From NCBI GenBank assembly GCA_934167835.1, contig CAKPLZ010000017.1:1-9807 (forward strand): a stretch of DNA of 9,807 nt, read 5' to 3'. This document shows positions 1 through 6,035 of the stretch, in pieces. The first letter of the stretch is position 1; every line of letters begins with the position of its first letter. Position numbers and translations under genes: made by a program. Source of the stretch: an uncultured Clostridia bacterium (GTDB taxonomy: Bacteria > Bacillota > Clostridia > TANB77 > CAG-508). The notes under the pieces were generated by a model that was not told the origin of the DNA, did no database searches, and was given only the letters and a program-made list of their open reading frames with translations.

Positions 1-1335
1 AGCATAAGCGTAGCACTAAACACAGGACTATTTAAGTCAGCAGGAGACGCCACAAAAAACTGGAAATCAGCTCAAGAGGCAGAAGCAAATGTTGGGTCTG
101 AAATTAAAATCGGGGATAAAACTTATTCGAGCATAGAAGACTACTTAAATAACAATCCAATGTCAACCATAAAAATTAATATGGAAGTAACTCACCAAGA
201 TACAGCTGTAACAGCAGACGGAACCAATATAAAATCAATAGAACACGGAGCCCCAATTCCAGTAGGATATAGCTATGTAACAGGAGAAAAAAACACAGGA
301 GTAGTAATTCAGGATAACACTACAAGTGACCAATTCGTATGGGTACCAGTATTACAAAATCAAAAAATAAAAATTGAAATTGAAGCAAAAGAAGAAATAA
401 CAGAAATAGAATTACTAGACTCAACAGGAACTAAAATTTCAACCACAGCTCCATCAGGAAAAACTTATACAGCAAGTGTAGAGCCAACCAGAAATGGGGT
501 ATATAAATTAACAGCAAAAACAGCAAATGATGCAAATGAAAAAATAATGTATGCTTCAACATTATATGCACAAGATGTTTTCAAAACCAAGGAAGAGTTT
601 AGAAATCTGGTACAACAAATTATGCAACAGCAAAATAAAACAGAAGCAGAAATCTTGGCAACTTTTCCTGGTGTAGGAGAAAATCCAACAATAGATACAG
701 TATACACAATATATGCAAATATGGAGGCTTCACAATACACAGATAATGCAGATACCTCAGAAGAAACAGTAAATTTATATAAAAATAGTGTAAATAAATA
801 TGGAGGATTTTATATAGCAAGATATGAGGCTGGAAGTGAAAATCCAAGAACTTCAAGCAGTGGAACTGAAGCTGCTGCATTAAGCCAAGCTAATAAATAT
901 CCATATAACTATATAAGCCCAACAGATAGTATAACTAAAGCAGCAACAATGAATAATGGAAAAACAAATGTAACAGCAGGACTAATAAATGGAGCAGCAT
1001 GGGATAGAACACTAAATTGGATAGTAGAAACAAATAGCAATATGAGTTTAGCGGATATAAATGAAGATAGTACAAGTTGGGGAAATTACAGTAATAGTAA
1101 ATTCAATTTTGCAGGTAAATATTCAACAGACTATGGAGCTAATTTCACAAATGCAATAGCATCAACTGAAAAGCCAGAAAATAGTAGTTATCTATTAGGA
1201 ACAGGGGTAACAGATTACACAAAGAGAAATAATATATATGACCTTGCAGGCAATTGCTCGGAATGGACTACAGAGTCCTACTCTTCAGGTAATCGAGTTT
1301 ACAGGGGCCGGCGATTTCGGCAACAATGGTTCTAG
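1..1335 (+). CDS. Pseudopilin-like surface protein with FGE/C-type-lectin-fold domain (5' partial, frameshifted 3' end)
   Basis: The frame is open from base 1 (SISVALNTGLFKSAGDA...), so the gene starts outside the window; the ATG at 160 is internal. The opening residues resemble the region after the N-terminal helix of clostridial prepilin-like proteins. The rest matches FGE-sulfatase (SUMF1-like) domains: WVPV at 340-351, GGFYIARYEAG near 799-834, and NIYDLAGNCSEW at 1231-1266. Between WVPV and the YIARYEAG block sits an extra segment, roughly 364-540, with an alternating beta pattern and a GVYKLTAK end, which looks like an inserted Ig-like domain. The predicted location is the cell surface. 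The domain is used in DGR target proteins as a ligand-binding scaffold rather than an enzyme. The frame stops at a TAG at 1333, but deleting one base at 1306-1310 restores the family ending GGDFGNNGSSNPA...FRSVLYVNL and a stop at 1421-1423. The gene as read lacks the end of its fold. Whether this is a real mutation or an assembly error cannot be told here. Confidence 0.85.
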   Translation, partial: SISVALNTGLFKSAGDATKNWKSAQEAEANVGSEIKIGDKTYSSIEDYLNNNPMSTIKINMEVTHQDTAVTADGTNIKSIEHGAPIPVGYSYVTGEKNTGVVIQDNTTSDQFVWVPVLQNQKIKIEIEAKEEITEIELLDSTGTKISTTAPSGKTYTASVEPTRNGVYKLTAKTANDANEKIMYASTLYAQDVFKTKEEFRNLVQQIMQQQNKTEAEILATFPGVGENPTIDTVYTIYANMEASQYTDNADTSEETVNLYKNSVNKYGGFYIARYEAGSENPRTSSSGTEAAALSQANKYPYNYISPTDSITKAATMNNGKTNVTAGLINGAAWDRTLNWIVETNSNMSLADINEDSTSWGNYSNSKFNFAGKYSTDYGANFTNAIASTEKPENSSYLLGTGVTDYTKRNNIYDLAGNCSEWTTESYSSGNRVYRGRRFRQQWF

Positions 1336-1439
1336 CAATCCAGCTTTCTTTCGCGACAACCTTGCTCTAGGCTACAGCGACTTCAGCATTTCTTTCCGCT
1401 CCGTACTTTATGTAAATCTGTAAGCTTGCAGGCGAATTG
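1243..1439 (+). repeat. Imperfect 14/15-base direct repeat flanking the variable region
   Basis: The copy at 1243-1256 (cttgcaggcaattg) lies inside the conserved DLAGNC coding part. The copy at 1425-1439 (cttgcaggcgaattg) lies directly after the restored stop codon. They differ by one inserted g and are 182 bases apart, bracketing the whole variable region. The downstream copy could be a leftover of a duplicated gene end or of template-region sequence; chance similarity is possible at this length. Confidence 0.5.
1300..1423 (+). other. DGR-type variable region and out-of-frame C-terminus
   Basis: Read from the +2 frame after 1309, this stretch encodes GGDFGNNGSSNPAFFRDNL, then a run of variable residues and the conserved end SFRSVLYVNL before TAA at 1421-1423. 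Of the 31 codons from 1319 to 1411, 16 end in C and only 3 in A, opposite to the A/T-ending codons of the rest of the gene. The codons ggc, aac, agc, ttc, gac, tac are what AAC codons become when adenines are randomised, the hallmark of DGR mutagenic homing. The block 1388-1414 (att tct ttc cgc tcc gta ctt tat gta) is the likely invariant 3' end, where an initiation-of-mutagenic-homing (IMH) site would lie. FGE-fold C-termini are a known DGR target class. Exact VR limits cannot be set without the template repeat, which is not in the window. Confidence 0.75.
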
Positions 1440-1482
1440 GTAACTGAATAAATGATGGTAGTTTTAGGGTAGACTACTAGAA

Positions 1483-1515
1483 GCTAAGTATTCTTAGCGA
1501 ACTTTGTACGCTAAG
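1483..1515 (+). other. Two mutually exclusive hairpins downstream of the variable region
   Basis: The segment 1493-1498 (cttagc) can pair with gctaag at 1483-1488 around a 4-base loop. Alternatively 1493-1499 (cttagcg) can pair with cgctaag at 1509-1515 around a 9-base loop. The two stems share a strand, so only one can form at a time. DGR targets such as the Bordetella phage one carry a short hairpin just after the VR that is needed for homing; a similar role here is inference. Confidence 0.5.
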
Positions 1516-1518
1516 TGA

Positions 1519-1566
1519 GCGGAAAATTTTTAAAAGACCCAGGAAGGGCTTTTAAAAATTTTCCGC
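1519..1566 (+). repeat. Perfect 18-bp inverted repeat (strong hairpin)
   Basis: The arm gcggaaaatttttaaaag at 1519-1536 is exactly complementary to 1549-1566. The 12-base centre acccaggaaggg can add three C-G pairs after a bulged A, leaving a 5-base loop aggaa. The hairpin is symmetric enough to act as a cruciform or as a structured RNA. It has no T run directly after it and so is not a simple terminator by itself. It lies about 100 bases after the restored stop of the surface protein gene. Confidence 0.8.
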
Positions 1567-1604
1567 CACTAGTGTGGCGCCACTTGAGTAGTGGTGCTTT
1601 TTCT
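1564..1604 (+). terminator. Intrinsic terminator after the surface protein gene
   Basis: The stem 1564-1571 pairs with 1589-1596 (8 bp, one G-U) and is followed by five T at 1598-1602. The loop holds the 10-base palindrome gtggcgccac at 1574-1583. The first three bases overlap the 3' arm of the preceding 18-bp hairpin, so the two structures compete slightly. This is the likely end of the transcript from the left. Confidence 0.65.
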
Positions 1605-1763
1605 ATGTTTGAGGGCTTTAGATGGCCTTATAACTGGTTAAAGTGCTATAACTAATAAAAAATGTGTATTAGTAGATTTTCGAATATATGCATTTTCTCA
1701 TTTCATTACTTAAGACTTTATCACATTTCATTCATAGTTTAGCAATAAAATATGTAAAAAGCC
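1605..1763. other. Gene-less stretch with no recognised feature
   Basis: This AT-rich stretch lies between the terminator and the mntP promoter. I see no convincing coding frame, RNA or repeat in it. Confidence 0.5.
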
Positions 1764-1792
1764 TTGTAAAGAAATGTATAATATTGTATAAT
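1764..1792 (+). promoter_or_regulatory. Promoter of the Mn riboswitch-mntP unit
   Basis: TTGTAA at 1764-1769 and TATAAT at 1787-1792 are separated by 17 bases, a good sigma-A pattern. A second TATAAT at 1777-1782 lies 10 bases upstream but has only a weak -35 partner. With the first pair, transcription would start near 1797-1799, right at the foot of the riboswitch P1 helix. Confidence 0.65.
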
Positions 1793-1925
1793 AAACAAGA
1801 AATAAGGGAGTAATTAGCATATAGAATATGTAATAAAGTCAACATACTGGTATTTAAATATCTGGCTTTATTTTAAATAATGAGACTTGTTTGCAAATAC
1901 AAATTGCAGACAGAAGTCTCTTTTT
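1793..1925 (+). promoter_or_regulatory. yybP-ykoY manganese riboswitch
   Basis: The 5' UTR of mntP carries the family's signature agggagta at 1805-1812, a small helix around 1815-1830, and a longer helix aataaag (1832-1838) with ctttatt (1866-1872). That longer helix encloses the segment gtcaacatactgg, typical of the Mn-binding loops. The P1 helix can form from aaacaag (1793-1799) and cttgttt (1886-1892). The 3' strand of P1 overlaps the 5' stem of the following terminator, so P1 and terminator exclude each other. Known members bind Mn2+ and turn the downstream exporter on; the layout here fits an ON switch by antitermination. The usual fourth helix is not evident. Confidence 0.85.
1882..1925 (+). 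terminator. Riboswitch-controlled intrinsic terminator
   Basis: Gagactt at 1882-1888 pairs with aagtctc at 1914-1920, with an inner stem tgcaa (1892-1896) with ttgca (1904-1908), followed directly by five T (1921-1925). It lies 71 bases before the mntP start codon. It is expected to stop transcription when Mn2+ is low and P1 of the riboswitch is open. Confidence 0.85.
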
Positions 1926-1996
1926 GTATTTGCTTCTAACAGCATGGACTTAAGCATATTATTGATATTATTAGGTTTGGAAAATAGGAGTAAATT

Positions 1997-2563
1997 ATGG
2001 GAATTTTAGAAATTATATTATTAGGAATAGGCCTAGCAATGGATGCCTTTGCAGTATCAATCTGCAAGGGACTTTCTATGAAAAGAATGAATTGGAAAAA
2101 TGCAATTATTATAGCATTCTATTTTGGAGCATTTCAAGCAATAATGCCTGCAATAGGCTACTTTTTAGGGACAACATTTGAGAGTTTTGTCACAGCTGTT
2201 GACCATTGGATTGCATTTATTCTACTATCTTTTATTGGTGGAAATATGATAAAAGAATCTTTTGATAATGAAGATGAAAAAAAGAACGATAGAGTAGACT
2301 TTAAAACAATGGTAGTTCTTGCAATAGCAACAAGTATAGATGCACTAGCCGTTGGAATAACATTTGCATTTTTTGATGTAAATGTAATCTTTGCAGTATC
2401 TGTAATAGGTGTAATTACTTTCTTTATATCATTACTAGGAGTTAAAGTGGGAAATAAATTTGGTGATAAGTACCAGAATAAAGCAGAACTAATGGGAGGA
2501 ATTTTGTTGGTTTTATTGGGAATAAAAATATTAGTGGAACATTTAAATATAATTCATTTTTAA
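1997..2563 (+). CDS. mntP: Manganese efflux pump MntP
   Basis: This 188-residue membrane protein has the normal MntP length and six hydrophobic segments. The two family repeats each carry their key aspartate: LAMDAFAVS with D16 in the first helix and ATSIDALAVG with D115 in the fourth. Other matching parts are the GG pair in helix 3 (81-82) and the final AELMGGILLVLLGIKIL helix. MntP exports Mn2+ from the cytoplasm and protects against Mn overload. A charged cytoplasmic loop (about 87-102) separates the two halves. The start is set by AGGAG at 1986-1990, six bases before the ATG. The upstream yybP-ykoY riboswitch independently supports the substrate and gives the regulation: expression rises with Mn2+. 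It appears to be transcribed alone. Confidence 0.95.
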   Translation: MGILEIILLGIGLAMDAFAVSICKGLSMKRMNWKNAIIIAFYFGAFQAIMPAIGYFLGTTFESFVTAVDHWIAFILLSFIGGNMIKESFDNEDEKKNDRVDFKTMVVLAIATSIDALAVGITFAFFDVNVIFAVSVIGVITFFISLLGVKVGNKFGDKYQNKAELMGGILLVLLGIKILVEHLNIIHF

Positions 2564-2582
2564 ATTTGTAATAAAAATGTAA

Positions 2583-2714
2583 CGACATGAAGTTAAAAAT
2601 TACGGAATAGAAAAAAGCTTCCCAGATAGATTTAATGCAGAAGAACTATTAAAAGAAAATGGAATATCTGTTGAACAAATTACAAGAGATATTAAGGAAA
2701 TATTGAAGAATTAA
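2583..2714 (+). pseudogene. Orphan C-terminal coding remnant (43 codons)
   Basis: From the TAA at 2580 to the TAA at 2712 a frame is open that reads HEVKNYGIEKSFPDRFNAEE and goes on as LLKENGISVEQITRDIKEIL. It has the composition of a real protein but no start codon or ribosome binding site in its first half. The pattern EELLKENGIS-VEQI resembles the C-terminal tail of transketolase/DXS-like enzymes, which is only a weak hint. It is most simply the surviving 3' end of a gene lost by deletion between mntP and the next operon. Confidence 0.45.
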
Positions 2715-2716
2715 TA

Positions 2717-2746
2717 TTGAAGTTCTGTAATGGATTATGATATAAT
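2717..2746 (+). promoter_or_regulatory. Promoter of the LiaF/LiaG-like operon
   Basis: TTGAAG at 2717-2722 and TATAAT at 2741-2746 are 18 bases apart. TGA directly before the -10 box makes it an extended -10 (TGnTATAAT). Transcription should start near 2753, about 23 bases before the first gene of the operon. Confidence 0.6.
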
Positions 2747-2775
2747 AACTCATGTAAAAAAGGGGGAAACAAATA

Positions 2776-3462
2776 ATGAAAAATTTTGGAAATGTACTAT
2801 GGGGAATAGTACTAATTATAATAGGAGTAATTGTAGGTGGAAATGCACTTGGAATTACAAATATAAACATATTCTTTGATGGCTGGTGGACATTATTCAT
2901 CATTGTGCCATGCTTTATAGGATTATTTAAAGAAAGAGAAAAAACTGGGAATATTATAGGGTTACTAATAGGTGTAGCATTATTGCTATCTTGCCAAAAC
3001 ATATTAGACTTTGATATAATTTGGAAATTAGCACTTCCAGTAATATTAATAGTTATAGGATTATCATTTATTTTCAAGGATACTTTTGATAAAAAAGTAA
3101 GTGAAGAAATAAAAAAACTAAATGAAAAGAAAAACAAGGATAATGAATATTGTGCAACATTTTCAGGTCAAAATGCTAATTTTGATGGAGAAAAATTTAA
3201 TGGAGCTAACCTAACAGCAGTATTTGGAGGGGTAAAGTGCGATTTAAGAAATGCAATAATTGAAGAAGATGTTTTAATCAATACATGTAGTGTATTTGGA
3301 GGAATAGATATATTAATTCCAGATAATGTAAAGGTAAAAATAAAATCATCATCAATTTTTGGTGGAGTAGATGAAGAAAAGAAAAATAAAATAGAAAATA
3401 ATGAGGCACATACAATATACATAAATGCAACATGTATATTTGGAGGTGCTGATATAAAATGA
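2776..3462 (+). CDS. LiaF-like membrane protein (DUF5668 plus LiaF C-terminal domain)
   Basis: The first 100 residues hold about four hydrophobic segments (roughly 8-28, 36-51, 59-75, 82-100) with a WWTLFIIVP element, typical of the LiaF-type transmembrane domain. A short charged stretch rich in Lys/Glu (103-123) leads to a soluble C-terminal beta domain. That domain carries four spaced FGG motifs (150-152, 174-176, 195-197, 222-224), as in LiaF and other cell-wall-active antibiotic response proteins. In Bacillus, LiaF restrains the LiaRS two-component system under envelope stress. No sensor kinase or regulator gene is next to this copy, so its partner is unknown. The ribosome binding site is the G-rich run at 2761-2768. 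Its stop overlaps the next start by four bases (ATGA), which indicates translational coupling. Family assignment is firm; the exact role is inferred. Confidence 0.85.
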   Translation: MKNFGNVLWGIVLIIIGVIVGGNALGITNINIFFDGWWTLFIIVPCFIGLFKEREKTGNIIGLLIGVALLLSCQNILDFDIIWKLALPVILIVIGLSFIFKDTFDKKVSEEIKKLNEKKNKDNEYCATFSGQNANFDGEKFNGANLTAVFGGVKCDLRNAIIEEDVLINTCSVFGGIDILIPDNVKVKIKSSSIFGGVDEEKKNKIENNEAHTIYINATCIFGGADIK

Positions 3463-4268
3463 CAACAGCACAAAAAATAATTAAATACCTAGCAATAGCA
3501 TTAGCAATATCTATCATAGTTTCAATATTCTCTGCAATAGCAGGAGGAATATTTGGTTTGGCTAGTGTTCTAGGCTTAAGAAGACATAAAGCATCAGGAG
3601 AATTAAAAGAAATAGATTTTGAAAATAGCCAAGTTGCAACATTAGATATAGATGTAGCATTTACAAATTTAACAATAAAAACAGGAGACATTTTAAAAGC
3701 AGAAACAAATAATAGCAATATTAATTGCAAACAGAACTATCAAAATCTACAAATCAAAGAAAAATCACGCAAGTGGTTTGGCAATAATGGTGAAGGCGAT
3801 TTAGTGGTATATGTTCCAAAGAACATAGAATTTGAAACAATAAGAATAAATGCAGGAGCAGGAAAAATCAACATAGAAAGCTTAAATACAAAAGAATTAG
3901 TACTTAACCTAGGAGCCGGAAACACCGAAATCTCTAATCTTCATGTAAGCCAAAAATGCAGTATTGATGGCGGAGTTGGAAAACTAAGTATTCTATCAGG
4001 AACAATAAACAATTTGAATTTAGATATGGGAGTAGGCCAAACTGATTTGGCTTCAAGAATTACAGGAAGAAGTGATATAAATTCTGGAATAGGAAAAGTA
4101 AGCATAAAGCTACTTGGAGGAAAAGATAACTATAAATTCAAAATCAATAAAGGCATAGGAGCAATAAAGGTTGCTGGAGAAGACATGAAAGATGGCCAAG
4201 AATTGGGTAATGGAATGAGCTATATCGATATAGATGGAGGAATAGGAGAAATTAAAATTGATTTTTAA
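3459..4268 (+). CDS. LiaG-like DUF4097 membrane-anchored protein
   Basis: An N-terminal membrane helix (about 7-38) is followed by a 230-residue domain of short beta-strand repeats. A G-A/V/I-G motif recurs at residues 133, 152, 172, 191, 210, 232 and 261, spaced about 20 apart, giving a right-handed beta-solenoid appearance typical of DUF4097 (LiaG-like, putative adhesin) proteins. It most likely sits on the outer face of the membrane. The start codon overlaps the stop of the LiaF-like gene (ATGA at 3459-3462), so the two proteins are probably made in fixed ratio and act together. In Bacillus the corresponding liaG-liaF pair belongs to the envelope stress operon. No catalytic motif is visible. 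Confidence 0.8.
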   Translation: MTTAQKIIKYLAIALAISIIVSIFSAIAGGIFGLASVLGLRRHKASGELKEIDFENSQVATLDIDVAFTNLTIKTGDILKAETNNSNINCKQNYQNLQIKEKSRKWFGNNGEGDLVVYVPKNIEFETIRINAGAGKINIESLNTKELVLNLGAGNTEISNLHVSQKCSIDGGVGKLSILSGTINNLNLDMGVGQTDLASRITGRSDINSGIGKVSIKLLGGKDNYKFKINKGIGAIKVAGEDMKDGQELGNGMSYIDIDGGIGEIKIDF

Positions 4269-4283
4269 TTAAAGGAGAAAATT

Positions 4284-4532
4284 ATGAATGAAATAAAAGT
4301 TAAATCAATTTATAAACATTTTAAGGGAAACTTATACTTAGTAGAAGACATTGCAATACACAGTGAAACAAGAGAAAAATACGTGGTATATAGAGCTTTA
4401 TATGGAGATGGGGAATTATATATAAGACCTTACGACATGTTTGCTTCAGAGGTTGACCATGAGAAGTATCCAGATGTTAAGCAAAAATATAGATTTGAGT
4501 TGCAGAATATTAAAAGTGTTAATAAATACTAA
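4284..4532 (+). CDS. DUF1653 domain protein
   Basis: This 82-residue soluble protein matches the DUF1653 family along most of its length. It has the HFKGNLYLV start (12-20), the AIHSETREKYVVYRALYG core (24-41) and RPYDMF (48-53). The family is small and beta-rich, common in Firmicutes and of unknown function. AGGAG at 4273-4277 lies six bases before the ATG. The gene starts 15 bases after the LiaG-like gene and is likely the last gene of that operon. The tail after residue 55 is less conserved. Confidence 0.85.
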   Translation: MNEIKVKSIYKHFKGNLYLVEDIAIHSETREKYVVYRALYGDGELYIRPYDMFASEVDHEKYPDVKQKYRFELQNIKSVNKY

Positions 4533-4567
4533 GTAGTATAAATATAATGTAGTGGATAATATTCACG

Positions 4568-4624
4568 AAAGTCCTTTGCAAAATGTGTAAAAAACCGTAA
4601 AAAGTCCTTCGAAAAATGTGTAAA
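4568..4624 (+). repeat. Two 24-base direct repeats upstream of the ATPase gene
   Basis: The units at 4568-4591 and 4601-4624 match at 22 of 24 positions (aaagtcctt, two variable bases around a g, then aaaatgtgtaaa). They are 33 bases apart, so the same face of the helix repeats about every three turns. They lie about 75-130 bases before the ATPase start, just upstream of the inverted repeat and putative promoter. They could be binding sites or a degenerate duplicated coding remnant. Confidence 0.7.
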
Positions 4625-4627
4625 CTT

Positions 4628-4669
4628 TCACAAAAATCGTTTGATTTTTGTGATAAATAATGATATACT
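4628..4669 (+). promoter_or_regulatory. Inverted repeat over putative promoter of the ATPase gene
   Basis: Tcacaaaaatc at 4628-4638 is exactly complementary to 4643-4653, with a gttt centre. The 3' arm contains most of a possible -35 box, TTGATT (4641-4646), which is 17 bases from TATACT (4664-4669). No T run follows, so a terminator is unlikely. An operator whose occupation would block the promoter, possibly autoregulatory, is the simplest reading. Confidence 0.5.
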
Positions 4670-4700
4670 ATATATAATATATCAATAGGAGGGTGGTTAT

Positions 4701-6005
4701 ATGTATAGAAGCAAAATGGAAGAATTAAAAAAATGGAAAGAATCATCAAATAGAAAACCTCTAATTATAAGAGGTGCAAGACAAGTTGGAAAAACATGGT
4801 TAATGAAAGAATTTGGAAAAGAGTGTTATGAAAAATGTGCGTATATAAATTTTGATGACAATACAAGAATGAATAAACTTTTTGATGAAGATTTTGATTT
4901 AGATACAATAATACAAGGTCTAAAAATAGAATCAGGTGTAAACATTGAGCCAGAAAACACATTAATAATTTTAGATGAAATTCAAGAAACGCCTAAGGCA
5001 TTAAAAGCGTTAAAATATTTTTGCGAAAATGCCAGAGAATATCATATAGTATCAGCAGGTTCTCTTTTAGGAGTAGCAATACATGGCGGAACTTCGTTTC
5101 CAGTTGGAAAAGTAGATTTTTTAGATTTGACACCATTAAGTTTTTTTGAATTTTTAGAAGCATTGGGCGAAAAAGAATTGCTTCAATTATTAAAAAATAA
5201 TGATTTTGATATGATTAATGTATTTAGTAGCAAATTAAAAGAGTACTTAAAACTTTATTATTATATTGGAGGAATGCCTGAAGTAGTGAGTTCTTATGTA
5301 GAATATAAGGACTTGTTAGAAGTTCGTAGAATACAGAAAACATTATTAGATGATTATGAACAAGACTTTTCTAAACATGCTCCAAGTAATATAGTTCCAA
5401 GAATTAGACAGTTATGGAATAATATACCTACACAGCTTGCAAAGGAAAATAAAAAATTTATTTATGGTCTGATAAGAGATGGAGCAAGAGCGAGAGAATA
5501 CGAAATAGCATTATCTTGGCTAATAGATTGTGGTCTTATATATCAAGTAAATAGAGTAAATAATTGTAAAATACCATTATCAGCATACCAAGATTTCAAC
5601 GCATTTAAATTATATCTATTAGATGTTGGTCTATTAGGTGCTATGGCTGGAATAGATTCCAAAACATTACTAGAAGGAAACGACATATTTGAAGAATTTA
5701 AAGGAAGTTTAACAGAGCAATATGTTCTATGTCAATTAAAACAATGTACAGAACTGGATGTATTCTATTGGTCATCTGATACAGGCACAGCTGAATTAGA
5801 TTTTATAACACAAATTGGAAAAAATAATATTCCCATAGAAGTAAAAGCAAGTGAAAATTTACAGGCTAAAAGTTTAAAATCATTTGTACAAAAATATAAT
5901 ACTAAAATTAATGTAAGAACATCAATGTCTAATTATAGAGAGGAAGATTGGATTATAAATATACCTCTATATTGTATAAGTAATATAGAGAAAATAATTG
6001 ATTAA
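4701..6005 (+). CDS. AAA-family ATPase with DUF4143 domain
   Basis: The 434-residue length and layout fit the ATPase/DUF4143 family fully. The N-terminal P-loop domain has Walker A GARQVGKT (25-32), Walker B LIILDEIQ (88-95) and a sensor-like SAGSLLG (118-124). PVGKVDFLDLTPLSFFEF (133-150) links to the middle part, which has YYIGGMPEVV (187-196). The C-terminal DUF4143 part has LTEQYVLCQL (337-346) and a PD-(D/E)XK-like pattern, ELDF (365-368) followed by IPIEVKA (377-383), with D367, E380 and K382 in nuclease-like positions. The cellular role of this abundant family is not settled; toxin-antitoxin-like, DNA-related and defence-related roles have been considered. A strong AGGAGG at 4687-4692 sets the start, eight bases upstream. 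The inverted repeat in front suggests specific control. Confidence 0.9.
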   Translation: MYRSKMEELKKWKESSNRKPLIIRGARQVGKTWLMKEFGKECYEKCAYINFDDNTRMNKLFDEDFDLDTIIQGLKIESGVNIEPENTLIILDEIQETPKALKALKYFCENAREYHIVSAGSLLGVAIHGGTSFPVGKVDFLDLTPLSFFEFLEALGEKELLQLLKNNDFDMINVFSSKLKEYLKLYYYIGGMPEVVSSYVEYKDLLEVRRIQKTLLDDYEQDFSKHAPSNIVPRIRQLWNNIPTQLAKENKKFIYGLIRDGARAREYEIALSWLIDCGLIYQVNRVNNCKIPLSAYQDFNAFKLYLLDVGLLGAMAGIDSKTLLEGNDIFEEFKGSLTEQYVLCQLKQCTELDVFYWSSDTGTAELDFITQIGKNNIPIEVKASENLQAKSLKSFVQKYNTKINVRTSMSNYREEDWIINIPLYCISNIEKIID

Positions 6006-6035
6006 TTTAATTTTGTGATGATAGGAGAAAATAAA

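Noticed and set aside
160..1335. ATG at 160 as the gene start
   Set aside because: The frame is open to base 1 with family-typical residues before the ATG, and no ribosome binding site precedes 160.
1238..1423. Separate small plus-strand gene in the second frame
   Set aside because: Its second half is the displaced C-terminus of the surface protein; its first half is an out-of-frame reading of the conserved DLAGNCSEW part.
1424..1620. Template repeat or DGR accessory gene directly behind the variable region
   Set aside because: No AAC-rich copy of the variable region and no open frame occur here; only hairpins and a terminator are seen.
3168..3730. Minus-strand frames opposite the LiaF/LiaG-like genes
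   Set aside because: Low-complexity Phe/Leu/Ile-rich shadows of the plus-strand genes, without ribosome binding sites.
4568..4653. CRISPR array
   Set aside because: There are only two imperfect units with a 9-base gap, too short for a spacer, and no cas genes.
4519..4749. Minus-strand frame with an internal repeated LHI-RTF motif
   Set aside because: The protein repeat is just the translation of the 24-base direct repeats, and the frame overlaps the ATPase promoter and start.
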